A stretch of 64,000 nucleotides of DNA from Bifidobacterium dentium JCM 1195 = DSM 20436 (GCF_001042595.1 NZ_AP012326.1:1426001-1490000), one strand, 5' to 3'; counted from the first letter of the stretch, positions 46,500 to 55,357 are shown. Notes: generated from the sequence alone by a model not told the origin. Numbers and translations are program-made.

Positions 46500-47738
46500 T
46501 TAGTGGCAGATAGCCTTTTTTCCATGTTTGTCAATTTGGTTAGCAGCGATTGCCGGCATTATTCCTACCAACGCTAATGTGCACCAGTACCAAGGTGTCA
46601 TTCCTGCAGGGCGTAGTGCCGGAACAATCCAACCGCCAAGGAATGAACCTACTGATTCACCAATAGCTGCAATTATCAGCCGATAATTCAGAATGTCCAC
46701 CAAAGGTTTATCTGGCTGTACTTCTACTAGAGCAATATTGATTAATGGTGCGTAGATACATTCTGCAATGGAAATAACAATCAATGATACAATGCATATC
46801 CACCAGTAGGACGAAACTCCACAGGCAAATATTGCAAAGGAAATGCCATAGACTCCCAAGCTTTTGATTATGAATGAGGTAGCATTATGCCCATTAGTCA
46901 TACCTCGTGAAATAAATTTACTCACTGGCATTTGCAGTGCTATGACTGACAAGGCATCAATAGAATAGAACAATCCTCTTATGACTGGGCTATCGGATAA
47001 CGAATAGAATTCCAATGCCATTCCTGCAAAAAGCTGACCGTTCATTATACTGCCCACAAACACCGCCAGGATAGCAAGAATAGTGCCAGAACTTTTCACT
47101 GAGTCTTTAATGGTCTTCACGATAGAAGAGGTATTTTGCTTACTACTTTCTTCACTGCGTATAAAGACATGATGAGCTAGCACAATCGGAGCTAGTAAAG
47201 CAGAAAAAACATAGAGTCCAATAATGACTATAAAAAAGAGTGTCTGCCCGAAAGATTTATATATATAATTCGAGGCCAGAGGACCAATTGCGGATCCAAG
47301 ATTGGCAGTCATTGTCACTAAAGAAAATAAAGTAGCCTGAGATTTTTTATCCTTTACCATAGCAAGTATATGCCATCTTAGGGCAAAATTAACCAGTGAG
47401 AGTCCAAGTCCCAGCAAAGCTAAATCCAGAAAAAGGAAGCCGACAAAACTCTTCATTGCCGACTGTAGTAGCAAAAGCGAAAAAACTATGAATCCGAAAC
47501 CAGTCTCAGTGAGAGATAAGGTTGATGAGCGTTCAATCAAATTGCCTATAAAAATAGTACTACCCCTAGAAAAAAGAGATAAAATTCCAAGTGCTAATCC
47601 AACATATAGTGATGACGTTGCAGAAACCTGACCAGTAAGGATAACCGAAAAAAGGGAAAAAAGCCCGCTATATGCAGCACTATTTAAAAAATAATTAACT
47701 GATATGGAGTCATTCTTGATATTGCTCAGCTTTTCCAC
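46500..47738 (-). CDS. MFS transporter (probable efflux type)
   Basis: The protein has 412 residues with about 12 hydrophobic helices. It starts with GTG at 47736-47738. The loop between helices 2 and 3 (RGSTIFIGNLIERSS) fits a weak MFS motif A, and a cytoplasmic charged loop (IRSEESSKQNTSSIVKTIKD) separates the two halves. It ends with a short basic tail. Strongly AT-rich, with codon use unlike the chromosome. It is the first gene of the unit with the interrupted condensation-like gene and the ATP-grasp ligase, so it may export the product or give self-protection, as BacE does for bacilysin. Substrate unknown. Confidence 0.85.
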   Translation of the reverse strand: MEKLSNIKNDSISVNYFLNSAAYSGLFSLFSVILTGQVSATSSLYVGLALGILSLFSRGSTIFIGNLIERSSTLSLTETGFGFIVFSLLLLQSAMKSFVGFLFLDLALLGLGLSLVNFALRWHILAMVKDKKSQATLFSLVTMTANLGSAIGPLASNYIYKSFGQTLFFIVIIGLYVFSALLAPIVLAHHVFIRSEESSKQNTSSIVKTIKDSVKSSGTILAILAVFVGSIMNGQLFAGMALEFYSLSDSPVIRGLFYSIDALSVIALQMPVSKFISRGMTNGHNATSFIIKSLGVYGISFAIFACGVSSYWWICIVSLIVISIAECIYAPLINIALVEVQPDKPLVDILNYRLIIAAIGESVGSFLGGWIVPALRPAGMTPWYWCTLALVGIMPAIAANQIDKHGKKAICH

Positions 47739-47761
47739 ATGAACAGACTTTCTTTTATGCT

Positions 47762-48306
47762 TTACAAATAATGTTCTTTCATGCTAGTCGTTATATGGAA
47801 ATCGTTCGTTATTGCGTCCAGATATGGTAGTGAGTGCCCGGTTTCTTGCACACTTGGGGTTTTGCCTGTTTGCGACACGGTTGTCAGTTCACTGTGTCCC
47901 ATGATGGCTGTGCTGGTCACGTCGTCCAGTCGGCCACAGTCCATGCGTAGTTCGTCCCAGATGCGGGACTTGAGCCTCGACTTGCAGATGTCATCCAGCC
48001 AATGATCGAGCCATTCGGCCACGGTGGGCGGCTTCACGTAGCCGACGCGGTGGGTGCAGTCGAACTCGGCGAGCTTGTCCTTCAACCGGTTTTCGGCCAA
48101 TGTGCATGTGCGTCCGAAACCGGATACGCGGTGGTCCCCGCCGGTCAGCGGGTCGGTTACCGTCGCATATGCCCGGAATCCCTTTGGCGTGGCCGATATG
48201 CTATCCGTGCCGCGCGGTCGGCGTCCATGAGTATCGATAGTTTCATGTCGCCGGCCGAGTCGACCAGTGTGAGTGTGCATCTGGGCATGCGTTCCGTTTC
48301 GTTCAT
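47762..48306 (-). pseudogene. Tyrosine-type integrase remnant
   Basis: One minus-strand frame carries an arm-binding-like domain (ATPKGFRAYATVTDPLTGG; FGRTCTLAENRLKDKLAEF) and the start of the core-binding domain (PPTVAEWLDHWLDDICKSRL). It then jumps to a piece resembling the C-terminal catalytic box (TAIMGHSELTTVSQTG), so most of the catalytic domain is deleted. A 49-codon frame at 48157-48306 (MNETERMPRCTLTLVDSAGD) overlaps in another phase and may be the original N-terminus cut off by a frameshift. GC-rich, unlike the AT-rich genes beside it. Confidence 0.65.
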
Positions 48307-48421
48307 GCCCATGGGACTATGCCAGCCGAACGTAGGTGTACTTATCTCTGCCTTTCATAGCCGAAAATAGTCAAAAATGGCAATCTATCCAACAACATGA
48401 AACGGAATCTAAAACGTTGAA

Positions 48422-48823
48422 ATGCAGCCATCTTCGGCATTTCCCCAACGTTTTTCTGCGGTACCTAGGAGGTATTTCGACTTCGTTTCTGGATTATGGC
48501 AGATCCATCCGTTCCGCGAGGGGAACACCAGAACGACCGCGGTGTTCACAATCATATATCTCAGACGTCTCGGATTCACGGTCGTCAACAAGCCGTTCGC
48601 CTCGAACGCCCGGCTTTTCCGCGACGCCCTCGCGTTGGACAACACCTCCGACCCCGATTTCAAGGATCCGGCACCTTTGAACCGGTTCATAGAGAAGACG
48701 CTTTTCGACTCGTCCATTACGTTGGAAAGACTGAGGGACTCCGCCCCACCCAATCAGACACGGACGGCTCTCCCCTGTTTTGATCCGAACCAGTCGGAGG
48801 ACAACGGCCGGTGTCAGATATGA
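48422..48823 (+). pseudogene. Fic family protein, C-terminal fragment
   Basis: The Fic motif IHPFREGNTRTTAVF (HPFxxGNxR) lies near residue 29 of the frame, followed by FIIYLRRLGFTVVNKPF-like helices and FRDALALDN. Fic enzymes transfer AMP or similar groups to proteins and are often toxins. The N-terminal half of the Fic fold, including the flap that binds the target, is absent, and no ribosome site lies before the first ATG. This is therefore a truncated relic. A complete family member has about 200 residues. Confidence 0.6.
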
Positions 48824-48889
48824 ACAGGTAGTCGATAACGCCCTGAACCTCTCATTCAGTCCGTCGATGATTTCGTCTACCCAAAGCAG

Positions 48890-49145
48890 CCGCCAATCGT
48901 TGTTGTGCGTGTTGATGCCCTGCTCGATTTCAGCCAGATCGGACACGAAATAGATACCCTGCCGACGTTCGGCCATGGAAAAGCCGACTCGACCATGCGT
49001 TGCAGGAACATTTTCATATCGTCGTAGAAACCGTTGAGACTATAGAAAACGCATGGCCCTTTCAACTGATTAAGACAGATTTTCGACACCACCTCGCTGA
49101 TTTCCTACAGCGTGCCTGTGCCACCTGTTGGCATGAAATAAATGC
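48890..49145 (-). pseudogene. LOG family (TIGR00730-like) remnant
   Basis: Translation gives MPTGGTGTL, a TAG, then EISEVVSKICLNQLKGPC and FYSLNGFYDDMKMFLQRM. A frameshift follows and then RRQGIYFVSDLAEIEQGI. The order and wording match the second half of the intact LOG-family gene at 57823-58362 (FPGGTGTLEEVSEVVSKICL…RQRGIYFADDL). The 5' half is missing. At least one nonsense mutation and one frameshift make it dead. Confidence 0.75.
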
Positions 49146-49169
49146 GCTAAAGTCTTATATTCCATACCT

Positions 49170-49319
49170 ATGAGGACTTTAAACTATCTGTTGACTGCAT
49201 CTGTGTTAGAGATAGTATCAAAATATGAAAGCAATCAAAGACTAACTCTAAGTACCATTGAAGATGCACTTACCTTCTGCGGAGACGGGCTCAGCCCCAG
49301 AATAGCGAAACCCATATAA
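49170..49319 (+). CDS. Possible small protein of unknown function
   Basis: A 49-codon frame, AT-rich, begins MRTLNYLLTASVLEIVSKYE and ends 32 bases before HicB. It occupies the place where a HicA toxin would be expected but does not look like HicA: no double-stranded RNA-binding-like strand or catalytic His is seen. No clear ribosome site. It may be a fragment of a larger lost gene. Confidence 0.3.
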   Translation: MRTLNYLLTASVLEIVSKYESNQRLTLSTIEDALTFCGDGLSPRIAKPI

Positions 49320-49351
49320 AGTCAAGACGACCTCATCAAAAGGAACACCAA

Positions 49352-49642
49352 ATGAAGCTTACGTATCCGATAGTTCTCATCCCATTCAGAGACGGCAGTG
49401 GCGGCTATACTGTCGAGATTCCGGATCTTCCCGGGTGCGTCACCGAAGGACGCGACCTGGCCGAAGCGTTGTTCATGGCCCAGGACGCAGCCAGCGGATG
49501 GGTACTCACGGAACTCAAAGACGGCAAACCAATCCCGACAACCAGCAACCTGACCGAGATCAAACCCGATAATCCGGACGCGATGGTGCGCATCGTCACG
49601 CTCGACATGGACGCATACGCAACCAAATACGGCAGGGAATAA
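49352..49642 (+). CDS. HicB-like antitoxin, without a HicA partner
   Basis: The protein has 96 residues. The partial RNase H-like HicB fold is clear: YPIVLIPFRDGSGGYTVEIP, DLPGCVTEGRDLAEALFMAQ and ASGWVLTELKDGKPIPTTS. It stops at LDMDAYATKYGRE, just where the C-terminal DNA-binding module would begin in long HicB proteins, so it is either the short form or cut. AAAGGA precedes the ATG. No hicA is seen on either side within the window. It may be a relic or an orphan antitoxin. Confidence 0.75.
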   Translation: MKLTYPIVLIPFRDGSGGYTVEIPDLPGCVTEGRDLAEALFMAQDAASGWVLTELKDGKPIPTTSNLTEIKPDNPDAMVRIVTLDMDAYATKYGRE

Positions 49643-49798
49643 TCCACTTGATAGTGGATCCACAAAGACATCGCCGAAACTCGCCATCATAGTGTTTCCT
49701 CAAGTTTCCTTACATGCGAAAGGCCTATACTGTCCGTCAAGCGCAACGCGATGAACGATTCGGTAACTACGGAACAGCGATTCCCGTAGCGCGAGTAA

Positions 49799-50470
49799 TC
49801 AAGCCGACCACATGCGGCATAAGTCCACGAAAGCAGACAGTCGCTCCCGTCCAGCCATGGAAGTAATCGAACTGGGAGCACTGCGAGACGACCGAGACTC
49901 AGCCCCGGCACACTCGCATGCAAGTCCCACCGGCAAGGATGGGAGCGTGATTTCATCTCCAACCGCAACAGATGACGCCACGGACGAAGCCCAGTCGAAT
50001 AACGCGCATGATGGCGAGACACACGCTGCATAAAGAAGCGTTCCGATAATGCGTGCCATAGCGATGAAGTCGAGTCGCTCCGCAGCATATGCGTATTCAT
50101 AACTAGCATAGAGATATGTGACGCATTCCGAGGAATCCCAGTCGGGCTCGTAGGCATCGAACAGCCTTTGCATGGAATCATCGTCAGCCGACTGCGCGAT
50201 GAACAGACGTGGACACGAGGAATCTGGGTCAGAGGTGATGAGTCAAGAAGAAACTCACCGGTACACGGTGTGCACTTTGTCCGATGGAAGGTTCTTGTGC
50301 AACATGGTTTTGCTACCGGCCATGGTTTCAACGTCATGCGAAACCGCATTGCCATGAAAGTCGCTGTGATTCACCCTTGTGATGAAACCCGCACCATCGC
50401 ATTCGACTACCACACGCGCAAACCTGCGAAATTCCGGATTGTCAACATCTTCAATATCGATCTCGCTCAC
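49799..50470 (-). pseudogene. Unrecognised gene broken by two TGA stops
   Basis: One minus-strand frame reads 71 codons (begins VSEIDIEDVDNPEF) to a TGA at 50255-50257. Four codons later another TGA follows. The same frame is then open for about 150 codons (PDSSCPRLFIAQSADDDSMQ, LYASYEYAYAAERLDFIAMA), ending at 49799. The compositional continuity across the stops suggests one decayed gene. No domain is recognised. The second part has a hydrophobic stretch near IIGTLLYAACV. The rest of 49643-50660 shows only a small hairpin (49642-49658) and a terminator. Confidence 0.35.
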
Positions 50471-50542
50471 ACCACCATGATTGCATCCCCATCACAAATC
50501 TTCCCAATAAACAGCTCAATGAGTAGAAACTCTTGCGATACG

Positions 50543-50583
50543 AAAAGTGGCGTGGGATTCCATTCGTCAGAATCTCACGCCAC
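50543..50583 (-). terminator. Intrinsic terminator of the esterase / sugar porter unit
   Basis: On the minus strand GTGGCGTGAGATTC and GAATCCCACGCCAC form a 14-bp stem with one mismatch and a 9-base loop, followed by TTTT. It lies 85 bases after the stop of the esterase gene. Confidence 0.85.
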
Positions 50584-50667
50584 ATTATTCGAGCCGTCAA
50601 TCCAGCCGTTGCAAAGCGGTCATGAATCAACGGATCACAGGAAGCCATTGCTCTCCGTCCGCTTGAT

Positions 50668-51702
50668 TCAGATCCGCGCGTATGCGAAGTCGTGGATCAT
50701 GCGGAGCGTTTCGCGGCTTTCGTCGAGCCAGGACATGCACACCGGGAATACGTGTCCGAGTGATTGGCCTTTGTGGGTATACCAGTCATGCAGTTCCACA
50801 TCGTGCCCTGCGGCAACGAGCGCGGTAGCCAGTTTCAATGATTCGACGTGGATGAAGTCGTCACTGCTGGTGTTGATGAGGATCGGCGGGAATTCCACTT
50901 CCTCAGCCATGGTCGCAAGATTCGTCAGCTCTGTTTTTTTGGCGTGTAACTTCGCGAAGAACGTTGGCGCGATATGTTCGACGATTGAAGTTTCCTTGGA
51001 TTCTTCAATAGTCTTTCGCGTCCCCGGCTCGCACAGCGCCAGATAGGGCGTCAGATCAGCCAATGGCGAAACGAACGCGCTACCAGCAACGGTAAGCCCC
51101 GACTGGCCGACACCCATTGCTTTGGCAAATTTGCCGGATCGTTCGATTGCCGTCATATAGAGCGCGAGCGTGCCGCCCGCCGAATCTCCCGTCAGGAACA
51201 CGTTGTTCTGGTCGATGGGATATTCGTGTCGATGTATCCGGATCCAACGAAATGCCGCCGCGACGTCCTCCAATTGTCCGAGAAAATCGGTTTCCGGTGC
51301 GGGCCGGTAGTTCACGGAGAACACTGCGAATCCCAGTTTGGCGAGGTTTGTGCAGAAATTGCGGTTGAGCTCCTTGTATGCGTAGACGAATCCGCCTCCG
51401 TGGATGTCGATGTACACAGGAGTGGTCTTGCCTCCCCTGACTACACTGTCGTGGGGCAGGTACAGGTCAAGTCTGTGTGCACGGGTTCCGTCATCAACGT
51501 ATGGCACGTCTTCGAAGACGTCGATTCCTTCGGGATCATGCCAGTAGTCGGTTCGCGATAGGTCCCCCCTGGCAAAGTCGAGACGTGAACGCAATACCGC
51601 TTCGGCAAGGTCGGGCTCGACTTCGGCAAGGTCCTCGTCGAGCGCGGTCCAGCTGAGGAACAGCTTACGCTCCTCGTCGGTGATCACAATGTTGTTGAGC
51701 AC
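50668..51702 (-). CDS. Alpha/beta hydrolase, acetyl-esterase (HSL) type
   Basis: This cytoplasmic enzyme has 344 residues. The oxyanion motif DIHGGGFVYAYKELN lies near 98. The nucleophile Ser is in FLTGDSAGGTLALY near 168; the catalytic Asp is likely in NTSSDDFIHVESL near 277 and the His in the GHVFPV area near 315. It starts with GTG at 51700-51702, one base after the stop of the sugar porter gene. Co-expression with a sugar porter suggests it removes acetyl or similar groups from imported sugars (inference). Confidence 0.9.
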   Translation of the reverse strand: MLNNIVITDEERKLFLSWTALDEDLAEVEPDLAEAVLRSRLDFARGDLSRTDYWHDPEGIDVFEDVPYVDDGTRAHRLDLYLPHDSVVRGGKTTPVYIDIHGGGFVYAYKELNRNFCTNLAKLGFAVFSVNYRPAPETDFLGQLEDVAAAFRWIRIHRHEYPIDQNNVFLTGDSAGGTLALYMTAIERSGKFAKAMGVGQSGLTVAGSAFVSPLADLTPYLALCEPGTRKTIEESKETSIVEHIAPTFFAKLHAKKTELTNLATMAEEVEFPPILINTSSDDFIHVESLKLATALVAAGHDVELHDWYTHKGQSLGHVFPVCMSWLDESRETLRMIHDFAYARI

Positions 51703-51703
51703 G

Positions 51704-53152
51704 TCATTCCGCCTTCATGTCTTCGAGCGCTACGCCAGCGGTCTCCGGCAGACCTTTGGTGACGAACAGGAAACTGATGGCCGCGAACACGCCGTACATC
51801 AAATACGCGCCGCTGAGTCCGACGCCGTGCTGCAGGGATGGGAACGAAGTGGATACGATGAAGTTGCCGATCCAGTTGAATGCGGTAGCCACCGCCATAC
51901 CCATGGCACGGATGCTGTTCGGGAAGATCTCTCCAAGCACGACCCACATGGCGGGCCCCCATGTACCGCAGAACGTCAGGTAGAACAGGTAGACGGCAAT
52001 GAGCGTGATCGGAGCCCACGCATCGTTGAGATGCAGGCCGGAGGCATCCATCGTGGCGTGGGCGAAGCCGAATGCTGCGACGAACAGGAATATTGCCATT
52101 CCTGCAGAACCGAAGGCGAGAAGCTTACGGCGTCCGATACGGTCGATGAGAACCATGGAGATGACCATCGGAATGAACGCTGCGAACGTGCGGATCATGG
52201 CGATGTCAAGCGCCTGCTGTTCCGAGAATCCCATGGAACGCCACAGGCTGGAATCGTAGTAGAGAATCACGTTGACGCCGCAGAATTGCTGGAAGAGAGC
52301 CACGAGGACGCCAATCCAGACAACCTTCTTCAAACCGAAAGTGCGTCCGAGCAGATCGGAAAGCTTCGGAGAGGTCTCGTTGCCGATGGATTCGCGGATC
52401 TGACGTACCTTATCTTGCGGATTCTGCGTGCCATTGATGCGCTTGAGTAGTTCGGCGGCCTCGTCGTAATGGCCTTTCATGACCATGTAGCGCGGGGTTT
52501 CCGGCAGTCGGAGTGCAGCCACCAGCATGATGATGGCGGGAACGAACATGACCATCAGCATCCAACGCCATGTGGAGAGGCCGAACCAGAGCGTATTGTC
52601 GGCGCCGCCTGAGCTTTTGGCGAGCAGGTTGTTGGCGATGGTGGATCCCAACATGCCGATACCGACCGCGAACTGCTGGAAGCTGGCAAGGAAACCGCGC
52701 ATCTTGGTTGGCGATACTTCCGCGATGTAGGTAGGGCCGACGACCGATGCGAGGCCCACACCGAGACCGCCAATGAGTCGGAAGGCTATGAAGGGCCAGA
52801 CGGCAGGGGCCAGAGCGGAACCGAGGGAGCTGATAATGAACAGGATAGCCGCTGTGAGCAGCGCTTTGACACGACCGTAGCGGTCAGCGAATTTTCCGGC
52901 GAACCATGCACCCAATACGCATCCGGCCAATGCACCGGAAACGGATAGGCCGCTCATGAAATCGTTGAGGCCGAATCCGGACTTGCTGCCTGCGATGGAA
53001 TCGACCGCGCCGTTGATTACGGACGTGTCGTAGCCGAACAGCAGTCCGCCCGTAGCTCCTGCGAGGCATACGAGGATGATACGGCGTTTAATGGTCGGGG
53101 CGATGACCTCAACTGCTCCGCCTGCCTGCTCTGGCAGATTCGAAGATGACAT
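51704..53152 (-). CDS. MFS sugar porter
   Basis: The protein has 482 residues and 12 helices. Sugar-porter signatures are GGLLFGYDTSVINGAVDSI near 33, GGLGVGLASVVGPTYIAEVS near 125, the central PETPRYMVMKG near 215 and DRIGRRKLLAFG near 320. It imports hexose or pentose with protons. The gene is divergent from an AraC-type regulator over a 200-base region with paired TGTGAT/ATCACA dyads, and is coupled to an esterase gene downstream. Confidence 0.93.
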   Translation of the reverse strand: MSSSNLPEQAGGAVEVIAPTIKRRIILVCLAGATGGLLFGYDTSVINGAVDSIAGSKSGFGLNDFMSGLSVSGALAGCVLGAWFAGKFADRYGRVKALLTAAILFIISSLGSALAPAVWPFIAFRLIGGLGVGLASVVGPTYIAEVSPTKMRGFLASFQQFAVGIGMLGSTIANNLLAKSSGGADNTLWFGLSTWRWMLMVMFVPAIIMLVAALRLPETPRYMVMKGHYDEAAELLKRINGTQNPQDKVRQIRESIGNETSPKLSDLLGRTFGLKKVVWIGVLVALFQQFCGVNVILYYDSSLWRSMGFSEQQALDIAMIRTFAAFIPMVISMVLIDRIGRRKLLAFGSAGMAIFLFVAAFGFAHATMDASGLHLNDAWAPITLIAVYLFYLTFCGTWGPAMWVVLGEIFPNSIRAMGMAVATAFNWIGNFIVSTSFPSLQHGVGLSGAYLMYGVFAAISFLFVTKGLPETAGVALEDMKAE

Positions 53153-53218
53153 GTTGACTCCTTCGTCTTATCTTGTAAGCGATGACAACATCAACGATAT
53201 GGCCACACGAATCTAATG

Positions 53219-53256
53219 ATCACACAATATGTGATATTTAGTCATATAATTGTGAC
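53219..53256. promoter_or_regulatory. Operator dyads between the sugar porter and the AraC gene
   Basis: ATCACA and TGTGAT form an inverted repeat at 53219-53235. A second dyad with GTCA and TGAC ends lies at 53241-53256. They sit between the divergent genes and overlap the predicted -35 of the regulator gene. Likely bound by the AraC-type protein or a CRP-like factor; the choice is open. Confidence 0.55.
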
Positions 53257-53278
53257 CTACTGTCAATCCCTGTATAAT
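53250..53278 (+). promoter_or_regulatory. Sigma-70-type promoter of the AraC gene
   Basis: TTGTGA (53250-53255), a 17-base spacer and a consensus TATAAT (53273-53278), about 75 bases upstream of the ATG. Overlap of the -35 with an operator dyad suggests autoregulation. Confidence 0.65.
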
Positions 53279-53352
53279 TAAACATCACATTTTGCCATAC
53301 TGAAGTCACAGGCCGCCGGCAAATATCCGTTGACGATGAAGTGGAGGGACTC

Positions 53353-54237
53353 ATGGCCGTCGCATCTATGCCAATGACGTACAACACCCTGATAGGCCCT
53401 GATTACCGTGAGGAGAATGTCTATCCGGAAGGATTTCCCGGATTGGTGATCGTCCATGATTCGTTGGACGAAAGAGCGAAGCCTCACTGGCATCCGGGAA
53501 TGGAATTCGTCTACTCGGCCCATGGCAGTTGCCCATTCATCGTGGACGGGCGGGAAATGGCACTCAACACCGGAGATCTTCTGCTCATCAACCCGTATTC
53601 GATTCACTATGGCATACCGGAGAGTACGGATGGAACATCTCCAGTGATACTGTCCGTAACGTTCAACGACGAGGTTCTAGAGCGTCTCTATCCCTTCGCC
53701 GACAGATACGAATTCTCCCTGCACTCCCCTCGCGTCACCAGGGACGACCAGGCCCGACTCATGCAACTAGCGGAAAACATCATCCGCTGGCAACGATCCG
53801 ACGAAAGCATCCGAGGATTCAAACTCAACATGCTGCTGTATGAGCTGTTGTCCCTGCTGTATTCGAAATTCGTTTCCGGAACACGCAGTCCGGAACTGAC
53901 ACGCTCTGGACGCAATATCACCATGCAGATCATCGGATATGTAACCTCGCATCACAGGCAAAGAATTGACGCGGCCGACGTAGCCCGGGAATTCGGCTAC
54001 AGCAGGGAGCATTTCTGCCGCATGTTCCGTAAGGCGACCGGAACGACATTCAAGGAGTTCCTGACCGAATTGAGGCTGGACGACGCCTGCAGAAAACTGT
54101 TGAATTCATCATCTTCCGTGGCCGCCATCGCAAAGGAATGTGGATTTCCCGACACCAGAGCCTTGCAGAACACCATGCAACGCAAGCGCGCGATGAGCGC
54201 GCAGGAATACCGTAACCGGAACAATGAACGGGACTGA
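53353..54237 (+). CDS. AraC family transcriptional regulator
   Basis: The protein has 294 residues. The N-terminal cupin-like sensor domain (HPGMEFVYSAHGSCPFIVDG; NTGDLLLINPYSIHYGIPES) occupies about 30-150. The C-terminal double helix-turn-helix (DAADVAREFGYSREHFCRMF; TGTTFKEFLTELRLDDACRK; SVAAIAKECGFPDTRALQNT) occupies about 195-285. GGAGGG before the ATG at 53353 sets the start. It is divergent from the sugar porter and probably activates it in response to a sugar. Confidence 0.93.
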   Translation: MAVASMPMTYNTLIGPDYREENVYPEGFPGLVIVHDSLDERAKPHWHPGMEFVYSAHGSCPFIVDGREMALNTGDLLLINPYSIHYGIPESTDGTSPVILSVTFNDEVLERLYPFADRYEFSLHSPRVTRDDQARLMQLAENIIRWQRSDESIRGFKLNMLLYELLSLLYSKFVSGTRSPELTRSGRNITMQIIGYVTSHHRQRIDAADVAREFGYSREHFCRMFRKATGTTFKEFLTELRLDDACRKLLNSSSSVAAIAKECGFPDTRALQNTMQRKRAMSAQEYRNRNNERD

Positions 54238-54313
54238 CGTGCGACGGACAGAATAACCCAATTTCGCCGCCGCGTTGAAAACTCAGCTTCCCGAACGCAT
54301 TCCCTTCGAGACA

Positions 54314-55340
54314 TTACGCGGTAGGAACCAATGCATTATGGTTCAATCGATCGATACCTACCTTCAGGTCCTTCAATCCCTTGCCAAACACCAAAATCAA
54401 GGATTTCAGCCCATCAAATGGCGGCTGAGTCAGCTGCTCGAACTGGATATATCCGTTCTGTTCAACATAACTAATGATCCTGTTCAGCGTGGCATTCTGC
54501 GACGGACTGAGCGAATGGTTGTTGATGAACTCGCCAAACGCATCCATGGTATCTTGATGGTCAAGCTTAACGATGCGTCGCACCAACAATCCGAGCGGAA
54601 CGTCGTCAAACGCGTTCTGATATTCCTCCTCGGAACCGAGTTCATAAATCAGAGTGTTCTCCAGATTCGAGAAGTCCTCGCCGAATAGAGGCTCGTTGTA
54701 GGGAAGCTTTCGGATATCATCATCGTCGCTATGCTCATTGATGTACCGATTGACTTTCTGTTTGCAATCCTCGTAATGTTCGGTGATGTCGAAATCCTGC
54801 CCCTCCACTCGAGCAATGATTGGATCCTTCAAATCCGTGATAATCGTCCTTCTAGCGTTGGAATCCGCGATGAAACGAATCAGCCCACGCAACGTAACTC
54901 GAATCCGTTCCAACTCTTCAAGTGAAGCACCATCGAGGTATTCCGAATCATCGGCAATCCGTTTAACCATCCTCTCCTGTGCCTTGACCTGAAGAATGGT
55001 CTTGCCGATTTGTTCGCCGCCCTTGGTCTTGATGCCGCGCTCCATGAGTTCTTGCAACACTATGTCCACTGTGTCGGAGTTCATGATAAATCCGTTCAAC
55101 AATTCAGCATTGATATGGTCAGGTACCTCGATGCTTCCTCTCCATCATCCTTACCGAAATCGTTCTCATAGCGTTCCTTGTCGGCTTCAGACAGATCATC
55201 GTATGTGATTGCCTTCGTTTGCGAACTTGGTCTTGGTCTCGATATTGTAGAACGGTACGAGGTAGCGGTCCGGCTCCACAACCGTCTTGTACTCGTAAAG
55301 GTGCGTCTGCCCGTTTTATGTGGTGGCGAATCTCATCATC
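54314..55340 (-). pseudogene. Type I restriction subunit HsdR, C-terminal remnant
   Basis: The open part (54314-55102) reads FIMNSDTVDIVLQELMERGI, TKGGEQIGKTI and then the helical C-terminal domain (LRGLIRFIADSNARRTIITD, GFGKGLKDLK-type end) seen in EcoEI-like R proteins. Upstream the sequence continues in other frames (VPFYNIETKTKFANEG; DDLSEADKERYENDF), so several frameshifts occur. The motor core is mostly deleted: the text jumps from the linker before the helicase part to the tail. No hsdM or hsdS is nearby. Confidence 0.7.
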
Positions 55341-55357
55341 GATGGATTCATAAACAA

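Noticed and set aside
50451-50648. 65-codon minus-strand frame (MASCDPLIHDRFATAG)
   Set aside because: It covers the esterase terminator and has no start signal; probably noise.
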